From assembly GCF_014280935.1 (NCBI RefSeq), contig NZ_JACLZI010000011.1:1-64000 (forward strand): 64,000 nt of DNA, read 5' to 3'. Made by a program: the position numbers and the translations under genes. The notes under the pieces were generated by a model. It saw only the letters and a list, made by a program, of their open reading frames with translations. It was not told the origin of the DNA and searched no databases. Positions 25,020-33,845 of this stretch are shown piece by piece. The stretch is from Aquibacillus kalidii. GTDB lineage: Bacteria; Bacillota; Bacilli; Bacillales; Amphibacillaceae. Numbering within the stretch: position 1 is the stretch's first letter; each line of letters opens with the position of its first letter.

Positions 25020-26105
25020 GTGTTGTTTCAAACTAGATGGTTTAAAAGCTTAGTAACAGCTATATTAATTTTTATCTTAATATACTTAATATCAATCACA
25101 AATTTTATTTTCGTACCAGTAGGAGCATACATTGCTGCTATCGCTGTCCCCATTATCGGTGCGGGATTTATCTTTTATGTGACAAATCCAATTGTTAATT
25201 ATCTAGAAAAACATAAAATTCCTAGAATAGCTGGAATTATTATTGTATTTCTTCTTATACTTCTCGTCGGGTTCTTATTAGTTAATTACATTGCTCCTAT
25301 TGTTGAAACACAATTTAATAAATTTATTAATAACATTCCGAATATGGTTAAGCAGTCTAAAACTGTTGTTAACCTATGGCAAGATAGTCAAACATTCTTA
25401 CCAGAACAGGTATTAGACTACATTCAAGAGTTTACCAATAACCTTGATACATATGTAGAAAACATTACTGGGTTTCTGATTGAGTTTATCGGACAAATAT
25501 TTGGATTTGTATTTTCCTTTTTCCTTATCCCGTTTTTTCTATTTTTTATGCTTAAAGACGGTGATAAATTTGTCCCATTTATTAGTCAGTTCCTTAGTGA
25601 GCCTAAAGCTAATAGTTTCAAAAAATTAACAACAAGTATAAATCATACACTAGCTTCCTTCATCCAAGGACAATTTATCGTTAGTATTTGCGTTGGGGTT
25701 ATGCTATATATAGGTTATCGTATCATTGGTTTAGAATATTCCATGACACTAGCATTGTTTGGATTAATCATGAATTTCATTCCGTTTCTCGGACCTTTCT
25801 TATCAGCAATACCAGCGGTCTTGGTAGCCTTTTTCCAAGAACCGATGACGGCAGTGTGGGCACTTGTTGTCATGGTAATAGCACAACAAATAGAAAGTAA
25901 TTTTATTTCACCTAATGTAATGGGGCGAGTACTAAAATTACACCCACTAACGGTTATTACGTTAGTTCTTGCAGCAGGAGGTATTGCAGGCTTCCTCGGC
26001 TTACTATTTATCATTCCTGCCTATGCAGTTCTTAAAACGATTACCGCCCACTTTTACCAAGAATGGAAGAAAGATCAACCACAGAATGAACAGAATATCA
26101 TTTAA
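25020..26105 (+). CDS. AI-2E transporter family membrane protein
   Basis: A 361-residue membrane protein of the AI-2E exporter (PerM/YdbI/YueF) family with eight helices. Typical parts are ISQFLSEPK in the large loop, NFIPFLGPFLSAIPAVLVAF and the C-terminal QQIESNFISPNVMGRVLKLH. Some members act as sodium/proton antiporters; the role here is open. The start is placed at GTG 25020 (MLFQTRWFKS) because GAAGG lies eight bases before it. A longer frame from TTG 24981 would start inside a TATAAT promoter-like sequence. Confidence 0.87.
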   Translation: MLFQTRWFKSLVTAILIFILIYLISITNFIFVPVGAYIAAIAVPIIGAGFIFYVTNPIVNYLEKHKIPRIAGIIIVFLLILLVGFLLVNYIAPIVETQFNKFINNIPNMVKQSKTVVNLWQDSQTFLPEQVLDYIQEFTNNLDTYVENITGFLIEFIGQIFGFVFSFFLIPFFLFFMLKDGDKFVPFISQFLSEPKANSFKKLTTSINHTLASFIQGQFIVSICVGVMLYIGYRIIGLEYSMTLALFGLIMNFIPFLGPFLSAIPAVLVAFFQEPMTAVWALVVMVIAQQIESNFISPNVMGRVLKLHPLTVITLVLAAGGIAGFLGLLFIIPAYAVLKTITAHFYQEWKKDQPQNEQNII

Positions 26106-26124
26106 CTATAATAATTAATTAATA

Positions 26125-26160
26125 GAAGGACTCCTTGAGATAAGGGGTCCTTTCTTATAT
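26125..26160 (+). terminator. Terminator of the AI-2E-family gene
   Basis: AAGGAC.CCTT pairs with AAGG.GTCCTT, then TCTTAT. Confidence 0.75.
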
Positions 26161-26275
26161 TAGGATACTATGTTGGTTTCATTACAATTTTTTGCTACCT
26201 CTTTTTTCCACTCTATTCCATCAACCTCATATAGCTAATCCATCACGATTAAACATTAACCAGGTCATATACACA

Positions 26276-26312
26276 AAAAAATCCCCGGACATAAATGCCC
26301 GAGGATTATAGT
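26276..26312 (-). terminator. Terminator of the TRAP operon
   Basis: On the minus strand AATCC.CGG.CAT pairs with ATG.CCG.GGATT, then seven T. Confidence 0.85.
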
Positions 26313-26316
26313 TTAA

Positions 26317-27438
26317 TTATTCAGTCGCAGCTTTAATTTCTTCTTTAAGCTTGTTAAGGATTTCGCCATCTACTTCAGATACATTTTCTATATAGTAATC
26401 TTGTAGAGGAACTGCTTTTTCCCTAAATGCTGCACGTTGCTCTTCAGTTAGTTCAATGATTTCAGTTGGGTGTTCTGTGTCATTTTTCATTTCTTCTAAT
26501 AATTTTTCGTTTTGTGTTTTTTGTTCTTCGAATACCCAAGCTTGCATTTCTTCTACAGTATCATCAACAATAGTTTTTACATTTTCCGGTAATCCGTTAT
26601 ACCAATCTGTATTAACTGTTGTCATGGCAACATAGTTATTGTGGTTAGAGATAGTCATTGTATCTTGAACTTCATGGAATGCTGCGTCATAGATAAAGAA
26701 AATTGGGTTTTCTTGACCTTCAACAGTACCACGGTCTAAACCAGTGTACAACTCACTCCAGCTAAGCGCTTGTGGACTTGCACCATACGCTTTATAAGAT
26801 TCCATCATAAGCGGAGATTCTTGAACTCTCATTTTAAGACCTTCGAAGTCAGCTGGTTCATCAATACCTACATTACTAGTCCATTGCATCGCACCTTCAG
26901 TCCAGAATGCAAGTGGAGATATTTGGTGCTCTTCATATCTTGCTCTTAGATCAGTATTTAATGCTTCACTAGTGTTTAAGATTTCTTGTGTTGTTTCTAC
27001 ACTATCTGGGAATAAGAAGTGTAGTGCGAAAAGTTGTCCTTCTTTTACCATATTCCCTGTAAAACCAGGTGACATAACTGCTAATTGAACAGCACCTTGT
27101 TGTAGAGATTTAACTTGGTCAACTTCACTACCAAGCCCACCATATTCATATGGTTCAACTGTTATTTTACCATCTGTTTTTTCACTAATTCTTTTAGCAA
27201 ATTCTGCTGCATATTCATATTGCACTTGACCTTTCGTTTCTTCTGTAATAAATCTCCAAGTTTGTTCCTCAATGTCTGCGTTCGCATCACCTTCTGAACC
27301 TTCCGTACCCTCTGATTCTTTTGATGTATCTTCGCCTTGACTTTGATCTGTTTCGTCATCTCCTCCACCACATGCTACTAATAAGAAGCTAAGTGTGACT
27401 ACCGAGATTAACGCAAATAGAAATTTTTTGTTAAAAAT
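26317..27438 (-). CDS. dctP: TRAP transporter solute-binding lipoprotein DctP, non-canonical start
   Basis: The extracytoplasmic binding protein of a TRAP transporter for carboxylates. Mature-part features: WRFITE near the start, the loop MRVQESPLMMESYKAYGASP and GTVEGQENPIFFIYDAAFHEVQ. The frame upstream of the GTG at 27225 encodes an acidic linker and a perfect lipoprotein signal peptide: NKKFLFALISVVTLSFLLVA, Cys, Gly, Gly. In that frame there is no ATG, GTG or TTG between the stop at 27451-27453 and the signal peptide. Three ATT codons follow the binding site GGGGG; ATT 27438 has the best spacing and is used here. The mature part agrees in length with DctP. Confidence 0.8.
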   Translation of the reverse strand: MFNKKFLFALISVVTLSFLLVACGGGDDETDQSQGEDTSKESEGTEGSEGDANADIEEQTWRFITEETKGQVQYEYAAEFAKRISEKTDGKITVEPYEYGGLGSEVDQVKSLQQGAVQLAVMSPGFTGNMVKEGQLFALHFLFPDSVETTQEILNTSEALNTDLRARYEEHQISPLAFWTEGAMQWTSNVGIDEPADFEGLKMRVQESPLMMESYKAYGASPQALSWSELYTGLDRGTVEGQENPIFFIYDAAFHEVQDTMTISNHNNYVAMTTVNTDWYNGLPENVKTIVDDTVEEMQAWVFEEQKTQNEKLLEEMKNDTEHPTEIIELTEEQRAAFREKAVPLQDYYIENVSEVDGEILNKLKEEIKAATE

Positions 27439-27539
27439 AATAATTACCCCCTAGTAATTTTTTGGTACTTATATTAAGGACTCAACTTTGTATGTGCAAC
27501 GTATTTATATAAACAAAGCCGAATCAGCTTAAAACCTGT

Positions 27540-28811
27540 TTACAGTAACATTAAGGAAAGTTGTGGGAAAAGTACCAACAACACTCCTATGAGTAATAAC
27601 ATAATAATGAATGGTGGCGTCCCCTTAATAACATCTAAATAAGATTTATTAAAGACCGCACTGGCTGTAAATATATCAACACCAAATGGTGGTGTAGCTG
27701 AACCCAATGCTGCTTGGAAAGTAATAATAATTCCAAGGTGGATTAAACTTACATCTGCTGCAGTTGCAGCTGGTACGAAAATCGGTGTTAAGATTAGAAT
27801 AACGACAATCGGATCTACGAACATACATCCAATAAAGAAAAAAATACTTACCATTATTAATACATATAAAGCACTTGGATCATTTCCCAATACCGCTTCT
27901 GTAATTTGCTGTGGTATTCTTGCAAAACCCAGAACCCAAGTAAATACCTGTCCGCCAGCAACTAATATAAATACTGCTGATGTAACCAACCCAGTAGATA
28001 AAGCAATTTTAGGCAGTTCTTTTAAATGAATAGATTTATAAATAATTACTTCTAAAATGAATGCATATAATACCGAAATCCCTGCAGCCTCAACTGGTGT
28101 AAAAGTACCTGTATATATACCTCCAATTACAAGAATCGGGAAGCCCAAAGGTAGAAGTGCCTTCCTAGTAAACTTAAATCTTTCTTTCCAGTTCACTTTG
28201 TCTGCCAATGGAATCTTTTTAATCTTTGCATAAAAGTAGCTGTAAATGGAGAAGCTTAAAAAGACAATTAATCCAGGAATGATCCCTGCTATAAATAGGT
28301 CCCCAACAGAAACTCCAGACCCTGCAGCTAAAGCATAGATAATCATTCCAATACTAGGTGGAACGAGCAATGCGACGTCACTGGAGTTAATAATAAGAGC
28401 AATAGCGCTTGAATCTTTATAACCGACTTTAAGCAACCTTTCACGCATTGGACGCCCTATTGCAACAACTGTTGCTTGTGTAGAGCCTGAAATAGCACCA
28501 AACAATGTACATGCCGCTGCTGTAGTAACAGCATAACCACCACGAAGGTGACCAACAAATGCTCCTATAAAATCTAATAATCTATTAGAAGTACGTCCTG
28601 ATGTCATAATATCTGCAGCAAATATGAATAATGGTACACATAATAACACTGGTGACTCAATACCTGTTAACAATTGATCCATAAGTAAATCCGTATTTAC
28701 AAATGGAAAGAAAATTAACGCAACAGCTATTGGCGCTACTATCAATGGAATCATCATCGGGAAATTTAACAGTAGCAACACAATCATTATCGCCATTAAA
28801 GTTAGTAACAT
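27540..28811 (-). CDS. dctM: TRAP transporter large permease DctM
   Basis: The 423-residue membrane subunit with about twelve helices that forms the ion-coupled transport path. Typical are GRTSNRLLDFIGAFVGHLRG, FGAISGSTQATVVAIG, LVPPSIGMIIYALAAG and at the end SATPPFGVDIFTASAV. It follows dctQ after about 60 bases and precedes dctP. TRAP systems import C4-dicarboxylates, sialic acid or other organic acids with sodium; the substrate is not visible here. The ATG has AAAGGA upstream. Confidence 0.94.
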   Translation of the reverse strand: MLLTLMAIMIVLLLLNFPMMIPLIVAPIAVALIFFPFVNTDLLMDQLLTGIESPVLLCVPLFIFAADIMTSGRTSNRLLDFIGAFVGHLRGGYAVTTAAACTLFGAISGSTQATVVAIGRPMRERLLKVGYKDSSAIALIINSSDVALLVPPSIGMIIYALAAGSGVSVGDLFIAGIIPGLIVFLSFSIYSYFYAKIKKIPLADKVNWKERFKFTRKALLPLGFPILVIGGIYTGTFTPVEAAGISVLYAFILEVIIYKSIHLKELPKIALSTGLVTSAVFILVAGGQVFTWVLGFARIPQQITEAVLGNDPSALYVLIMVSIFFFIGCMFVDPIVVILILTPIFVPAATAADVSLIHLGIIITFQAALGSATPPFGVDIFTASAVFNKSYLDVIKGTPPFIIMLLLIGVLLVLFPQLSLMLL

Positions 28812-28870
28812 AATGTATTCCTTTCTTATTTGTAATAGCCGTTCTTTATAGTACTCATCGTAAACTTACT

Positions 28871-29431
28871 TTAGACCTGAATTTGATCTTCTACGTCACG
28901 TTTCTCTTTATCATTGTAGTCAATAGCATCAATTCCAATATATACTTTGTCTTTAGATCTAATATTGATCCACGTATTACGTACGAATTGAATACCACCC
29001 ATCAAGAAGCCAATTGGAATAAAGACAACCATTAAATATTGTGGAATTTGTAGGGCAGGTGTAACAGAGCCTGTTTTAAACTCTGACATTACGTAGTTGT
29101 AGGAATAATACGCAAGTACAAACATAACAATCGCCGTAACACCATTGATTATTATCATCATAACTTTACGTCCCTTTTTTGGGGCAAAATCATAAAAAGC
29201 TGACATACTAATATGTCTTCCTTTTCTTGCAGCGTAGGCTATACCCATAAATGTTGCAATTACAATAGCAAACTTACTGACCTCTAAGTAGAAAAAGAAA
29301 GCACTAGAGTTAAATATTTCTCGTGCAATAACATTACCTACGACCATTACTGAAATAACAATTACAGAAAAGCTTAGTATAAACTCTTCTAACTTCATGA
29401 TGAATTTATCTATTGCTCTAAAAAAATTCAC
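28871..29431 (-). CDS. dctQ: TRAP transporter small permease DctQ
   Basis: The 186-residue small membrane subunit with four helices and the family pattern AYAARKGRHISMSAFYDF after the second helix. It begins with GTG, with GGGGAGG ten bases upstream. It is the first gene of the operon; the order Q-M-P differs from the frequent P-Q-M arrangement. Two copies of ATGTACAAA lie upstream at about 29514 and 29549 and may mark a regulator site. Confidence 0.9.
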   Translation of the reverse strand: MNFFRAIDKFIMKLEEFILSFSVIVISVMVVGNVIAREIFNSSAFFFYLEVSKFAIVIATFMGIAYAARKGRHISMSAFYDFAPKKGRKVMMIIINGVTAIVMFVLAYYSYNYVMSEFKTGSVTPALQIPQYLMVVFIPIGFLMGGIQFVRNTWINIRSKDKVYIGIDAIDYNDKEKRDVEDQIQV

Positions 29432-29739
29432 TTCGTTTGTTCCTCCCCTTTCAGGATGAAAAACCGTCTAAACTTATCAGACTATTATAATGTTACAAAA
29501 ATGTTTCAGCATGTACAAACATGTTATATAGCTATAAATTGGAATTAATGTACAAATTTTAGCCTTAATAAAAAATGTGAGTCGCATCGTTATATATAAG
29601 CCAAAATCCTCTCGTTTCTTTTTACATCCTCAAAATATGCTTCTTTCTTGACTTCTACAAGGTTGTTTTATCGTATGAGACGAACTAAATATTAATGCGT
29701 GTAGTTATCCTTTTTTTATTGGAAGAATATATCTCAAAT

Positions 29740-29784
29740 TAAAAAGCACTTTCACAGAAAAAACTTCTGAAAAAAGTGCTTTGG
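29740..29784 (-). terminator. Terminator of the GNAT gene
   Basis: AAAGCACTTT pairs with AAAGTGCTTT around an A-rich loop; T-run on the minus strand. Confidence 0.75.
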
Positions 29785-29791
29785 CATTAAT

Positions 29792-30628
29792 CTATTTAAA
29801 AATATACATACATGAACTCCCTACCATATTGTAGCCTATTTTTTGATAAATACTGTTTGATGTTGGATTGGAAAGGTCTGTGTAAAGCGTACAGAACTTA
29901 TTGCCTTCATCTAGAAGCTTCTGTGAAAGTGCCGCAACAGCTGCCGTTGCATAGCCCTTTCGCTTATGTTGATCTGGCGTGAATACCGCATTTATTGATG
30001 CCCCACTTTTTGACTTACGCGATTGATTCACCATTGAAACAGGTTCCCCTTGTTCTACCCACAAGTAGACAGATTCCTTTTTAATAAATCTCTGAGACAT
30101 ATTACTAGCTTCTTCCGTTGAGAGTGGTTCTAGCGCTTGTTCCCCGAATGCAATTAACCACTGCTTTATCAAGGATGCATGTTTATGTTCAGCTTTTTCT
30201 AACTTTCCACTTAGCTGTTTATAAGGATTCACTTGATCAAGTTGGTAAATTAATTGCTCCATTTCAAGTTCAAAGTTCACGTTCACTTTTTTAGCCCAAG
30301 ACTCAGCAAAGTGTTTAGCTAAACTATCTCTTCCTAATACACCTGGTACAGCTACCTTCTGATCAAATAGAAATTCAACTACTTGATCCACGATCTGCGT
30401 ATCTATTCCATCGACGTCCGGGAGGATTACATTATGTGGAGGTGTTTGCATAAATGCATAAACTACTTCCCCTTGATTCGTTACAAGCCATAGATTGGCA
30501 TCCGTCTTTTCAGTTACTATGCGATTTAATAGGCCAAGCGGTAAGTTATTACATGCTTCTTTTTTTAATAACAATGGTTCGATAAGTCTTAGATATATAG
30601 CACTGTCATATTCTTGATATACTTTCAC
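29792..30628 (-). CDS. GNAT family N-acetyltransferase
   Basis: A 278-residue protein whose C-terminal part is a GNAT domain: the acetyl-CoA loop is HKRKGYATAAVAAL, followed by NPTSNSIYQKIGY. The first half (to about residue 130) is a second, degenerate alpha/beta region as in other two-part GNAT proteins. The acceptor is unknown. It starts with GTG, with AAGGAGGAG upstream, and is divergent from the small gene at 30717. Confidence 0.82.
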   Translation of the reverse strand: MKVYQEYDSAIYLRLIEPLLLKKEACNNLPLGLLNRIVTEKTDANLWLVTNQGEVVYAFMQTPPHNVILPDVDGIDTQIVDQVVEFLFDQKVAVPGVLGRDSLAKHFAESWAKKVNVNFELEMEQLIYQLDQVNPYKQLSGKLEKAEHKHASLIKQWLIAFGEQALEPLSTEEASNMSQRFIKKESVYLWVEQGEPVSMVNQSRKSKSGASINAVFTPDQHKRKGYATAAVAALSQKLLDEGNKFCTLYTDLSNPTSNSIYQKIGYNMVGSSCMYIFK

Positions 30629-30716
30629 GGTAGCTCCTCCTTGATTTCCTTATTTAGATAAATTAACATTTATAGTAATTAAAGGTTGCTTAAAAAGCAA
30701 TACTGGAGGAATATTT

Positions 30717-30884
30717 ATGTCTAAAAAGGATATCGAGGACAAAATTGAAGAATTAAAATCAGATTATGTGAGAATTTCTGCTGACTTAGAAAAGTTAGAT
30801 TCTGTAGGCGGCAACACGGCTAATGCAGAAAAACAACTAGAGCAGATTGAGAATGAAATAGCAGATCTTCGTAAACAAATGTAG
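30717..30884 (+). CDS. SE1832-type small coiled-coil protein
   Basis: A 55-residue acidic protein predicted as a two-helix coiled coil, with IEELKSDYVRISADLEKLDS and a second helix ending EIADLRKQM around a GGN turn. I recognise it as the small conserved SE1832-like family of Firmicutes, function unknown. TGGAGGA lies seven bases before the ATG. A strong terminator follows about 100 bases later. Confidence 0.82.
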   Translation: MSKKDIEDKIEELKSDYVRISADLEKLDSVGGNTANAEKQLEQIENEIADLRKQM

Positions 30885-30987
30885 GCTTAGTTTACTAGTC
30901 TATTGGTGGACAAGCCTTAATTACTTAAAGAATGGAAATGGTAGGACATCCCATACTTCGACTTTATCTAACTCTAAATAAAATAAA

Positions 30988-31036
30988 GAAGACGCAACGG
31001 TTACAATTTAATCCAACCATTGCGTCTTTTTTTTTA
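30988..31036 (+). terminator. Strong terminator after the SE1832-type gene
   Basis: AGACGCAA.GGTT pairs with AACC.TTGCGTCT, followed by nine T. Confidence 0.9.
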
Positions 31037-31109
31037 GGCACTTTTTACATCTATTGTTGCTTTTGTGAAAATTCTATAGACCCTGCAGTAAGAAATAGGA
31101 TAGACGATC

Positions 31110-31577
31110 TAACGAAGCGAATTCTTATAGTTTTTCTAATTTCGCGATGTAAGGAGCCCTCTAACGAAGCGAATTCTTATGGTTTTTCTAATTTCGCGAT
31201 GTAAGGAGCCCTCTAACGAAGCGAATTCTTATGGTTTTTCTAGTTTCGCGATGTAAGGAGCCCTCTAACGAAGCGAGTTCTTATAGTTTTTCTAATTTCG
31301 CGATGTAAGGAGCCCTCTAACGAAGCGAGTTCTTATGGTTTTTCTAATTTCGCGACGTAAGGAGTCCTCTAACGAAGCGAATTCTTATGGTTTTTCTAAT
31401 TTCGCGATGTAAGGAGCCCTCTAACGAAGCGAGTTCTTATAGTTTTTCTAATTTCTCGACGTAAGGAGTCCTCTAACGAAGCGAATTCTTATGGTTTTTC
31501 TAATTTCGCGATGTAAGGAGTCCTCTAACGAAGCGAGTTCTTAACTTTCCTTTTATTTCACGACGTTAGAATTCCTT
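31110..31577 (+). repeat. 52-bp tandem array, nine copies
   Basis: TAACGAAGCGA begins at 31110, 31162, 31214, 31266, 31318, 31370, 31422, 31474 and 31526: nine units at exactly 52 bp. Each unit has block A (TAACGAAGCGAA), a 20-base spacer (TTCTTATGGTTTTTCTAATT with few changes), block B (TCGCGATGTAAGG) and a 7-base tail. GCGAA in A can pair with TTCGC at the border of B. The last unit is decayed. The rest of 30885-31730 has no gene. The array lies between the converging ends of the SE1832-type gene and the antiporter gene. Confidence 0.95.
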
Positions 31578-31730
31578 TTACGTCAACAAATCTACAGCGT
31601 CGCACTTAACACTCATTTAATTAAAGCGTAATAAGTTACCAGGTTTAATCTCAACTGCGTCATTCTGAAAGCAATAAAATATATCTAAAGAGCCTTTTAT
31701 TCAGATACTAGTTTAACGCACGATTACTTA

Positions 31731-33584
31731 CTAGTTATTTTTATTCGGCTCTTTACGTTGTTCGAGTAGTTTCTTTTGAATTTTGTTAAATTCCTTACTT
31801 GGTGGTGTGAGGCTTACAACTACATCACCAGACTCCGGTTTGATATTCATTTCCTCTGTATAAAACTCCAGCCTTTTCGATGCTTTTAGGATAAAGAGCA
31901 ATATCGCATATTTATCTCGATCTCGCAAATATTGATCGTAATCGTATTGAGCAGTGATCGTTGTTTTTCGGAACACATATCCACTATTAATCTTTTGAAT
32001 TAGATCTTCTAGCCCCATTTTTTCTGTAAATAAAACTCTACCACCAATTGTGCGCGTAATATTATCCATGTTGTCTCCGCTCCGGTTTTGAATCGAAAGC
32101 CGATAAACGTTATTTCTTCCAAATGTCGGAACAAAGGTTGTACTTACTAAAGCATTGTATGAGTCAGATTCTGTAGTGCTGATCAAGAAATCATATGGAG
32201 TCATATCTAAGGAATATTCGGTTTGCTCTGACAAAATCTCACCATGATGAAAATTTGCTCCAGCTTTTCTAGCTTTTTGTAATCTTGACCAAGATGAATC
32301 TGTAATAATAGCAGGTATATCAAGCTCCTTAAATATAGCTGCTAAGGTAACAGAGAATTGATTACTCCCGACGATAATAGCCCCAGGGTTTCCTTCTGAC
32401 GAAAGCTTTAATTTTTTCGCTAACCAACCAATAGAAAATCCATGTGCGCATACAGTAGAGAACACTAAGGCAAAGGTTAAGGATGTAATTATAGTCGCAT
32501 CTGGAAACCCTTCTTCCGCTAAAACTGAGCCGAAATAGCTAGCTACCGTTAATGCAACAATTCCTCGTGGCGCTATCCATCCAACTAATAGCTTTTCTGC
32601 ATTTGTTAAATCTGTTCGCCAGGTGGATAAAAAGATCGATAAAGGTCGAACGATAAATAACATTAATAAAACATATCCAATTATGTTGGGGTCAAAAACA
32701 TCCATTAATGTATCCCTAGTTAAGGATGCTGTTAACATAACAAAGATAGTTGAAATTAGTAAAACAGAAATATTTTCTTTAAAGTGGCGCATATCCCTGA
32801 TGGATGATATCCCCATATTTGCAAGCGTCATTCCCATTGCAGTTACTGCCAACAAGCCTGTCTCATGAGCAATTTCATCCGCAATAGTAAAACATGCAAT
32901 CACCGCAATAACAACAACTGGTGACTTAAGAAATTCTGGGATATGCCCAGATTCAAATACCCAACCTATCCCTTTACCAAAGATGGCACCTAAGATGACA
33001 GCAAAAATAGCCGCTAATAAGAAAAATAATAAGGAAGTGGGTTGCTCAACACCAGAGATAAAGGAAATGATTTCAAAAGCTACCACAGCCAATAAAGCAC
33101 CAAATGGGTCAACAATGATTCCTTCCCATTTTAAAATCTTAGCAGGCCTAGGTTTCAGCTTGGATTGCCTTAAAAGCGGAAGAATCACAGTTGGTCCTGT
33201 CACGATGAATATTCCACCAATAATAAAGGAAACTGCCCAAGATAAACCTGCTACATAATGTGCAGTTAGAGAACCAAGCAACCAACTGATTAATGCACCC
33301 CAGGTTACAATGCGAAAGACTGGTTTTCCAAGCCCTCTTACTTCCTTAAAATCTAAATTAAGGCTACCTTCAAATAGAATAATAGCTACTGCTACTGAAA
33401 TAAACGGTCTATATAAATCACCAAAGTCCTGCTCTGGATTAATAATCCCAAATATCGGTCCTGCAAGAAGACCAGCAATAGACATAACGACTATTGCTGG
33501 CAATCGAAGACGCCAGGAAAGCCATTGTGAACCTACTCCTAAAATACCAATAATCATAAATTCTAATAACAAGGAATGCACCAT
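31731..33584 (-). CDS. NhaP-type cation:proton antiporter with C-terminal RCK region
   Basis: A 617-residue protein. The N-terminal 400 residues form a CPA1-family antiporter with about twelve helices; key parts are FEGSLNLDF, TGPTVILPLLRQ and WEGIIVDPFGA. From about residue 400 a TrkA-N/RCK nucleotide-binding region follows (GAIIVGSNQFSVTLAAIFKE), then a TrkA-C-like end. Such proteins export sodium or potassium in exchange for protons and may be gated by nucleotides. GGGGGAG precedes the ATG. Substrate ion is not certain. Confidence 0.87.
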   Translation of the reverse strand: MVHSLLLEFMIIGILGVGSQWLSWRLRLPAIVVMSIAGLLAGPIFGIINPEQDFGDLYRPFISVAVAIILFEGSLNLDFKEVRGLGKPVFRIVTWGALISWLLGSLTAHYVAGLSWAVSFIIGGIFIVTGPTVILPLLRQSKLKPRPAKILKWEGIIVDPFGALLAVVAFEIISFISGVEQPTSLLFFLLAAIFAVILGAIFGKGIGWVFESGHIPEFLKSPVVVIAVIACFTIADEIAHETGLLAVTAMGMTLANMGISSIRDMRHFKENISVLLISTIFVMLTASLTRDTLMDVFDPNIIGYVLLMLFIVRPLSIFLSTWRTDLTNAEKLLVGWIAPRGIVALTVASYFGSVLAEEGFPDATIITSLTFALVFSTVCAHGFSIGWLAKKLKLSSEGNPGAIIVGSNQFSVTLAAIFKELDIPAIITDSSWSRLQKARKAGANFHHGEILSEQTEYSLDMTPYDFLISTTESDSYNALVSTTFVPTFGRNNVYRLSIQNRSGDNMDNITRTIGGRVLFTEKMGLEDLIQKINSGYVFRKTTITAQYDYDQYLRDRDKYAILLFILKASKRLEFYTEEMNIKPESGDVVVSLTPPSKEFNKIQKKLLEQRKEPNKNN

Positions 33585-33757
33585 AGCTCCCCCTTCTTTT
33601 TTACTTTTTTGTATATTAACGTGTATATATACATATAGGTAAGATATTAAAGATATAGACCTTATTCTAACCGGGGTATTTTCTAAAGTAAAACGGTTTG
33701 TTTATTCTACATTCCTTTTATATATAATGATTAAACTCTATTTTGTGACAAAATTCA

Positions 33758-33786
33758 TTGACAAATGCACTATTGATTGGTAGTAT
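33758..33786 (+). promoter_or_regulatory. SigA promoter of brnQ
   Basis: TTGACA (33758-33763), 17 bases, TAGTAT (33781-33786), 60 bases before the start codon. Confidence 0.6.
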
Positions 33787-33845
33787 TGACCTGTTTTTTT
33801 ACTTTCTAAATAGTAAAAATTGGCTGACTATATTGGAGGAACATC

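Noticed and set aside
27162-27371. A 69-codon minus-strand frame.
   Set aside because: It is another frame of the dctP signal peptide and linker region; the real frame encodes a lipoprotein signal.
30932-31204. A 90-codon plus-strand frame.
   Set aside because: It runs through a strong terminator into the 52-bp array and has no binding site.
31110-31577. The 52-bp array as a CRISPR array.
   Set aside because: The parts between the conserved blocks are the same in all units, so there are no individual spacers, and no cas gene is in the window.
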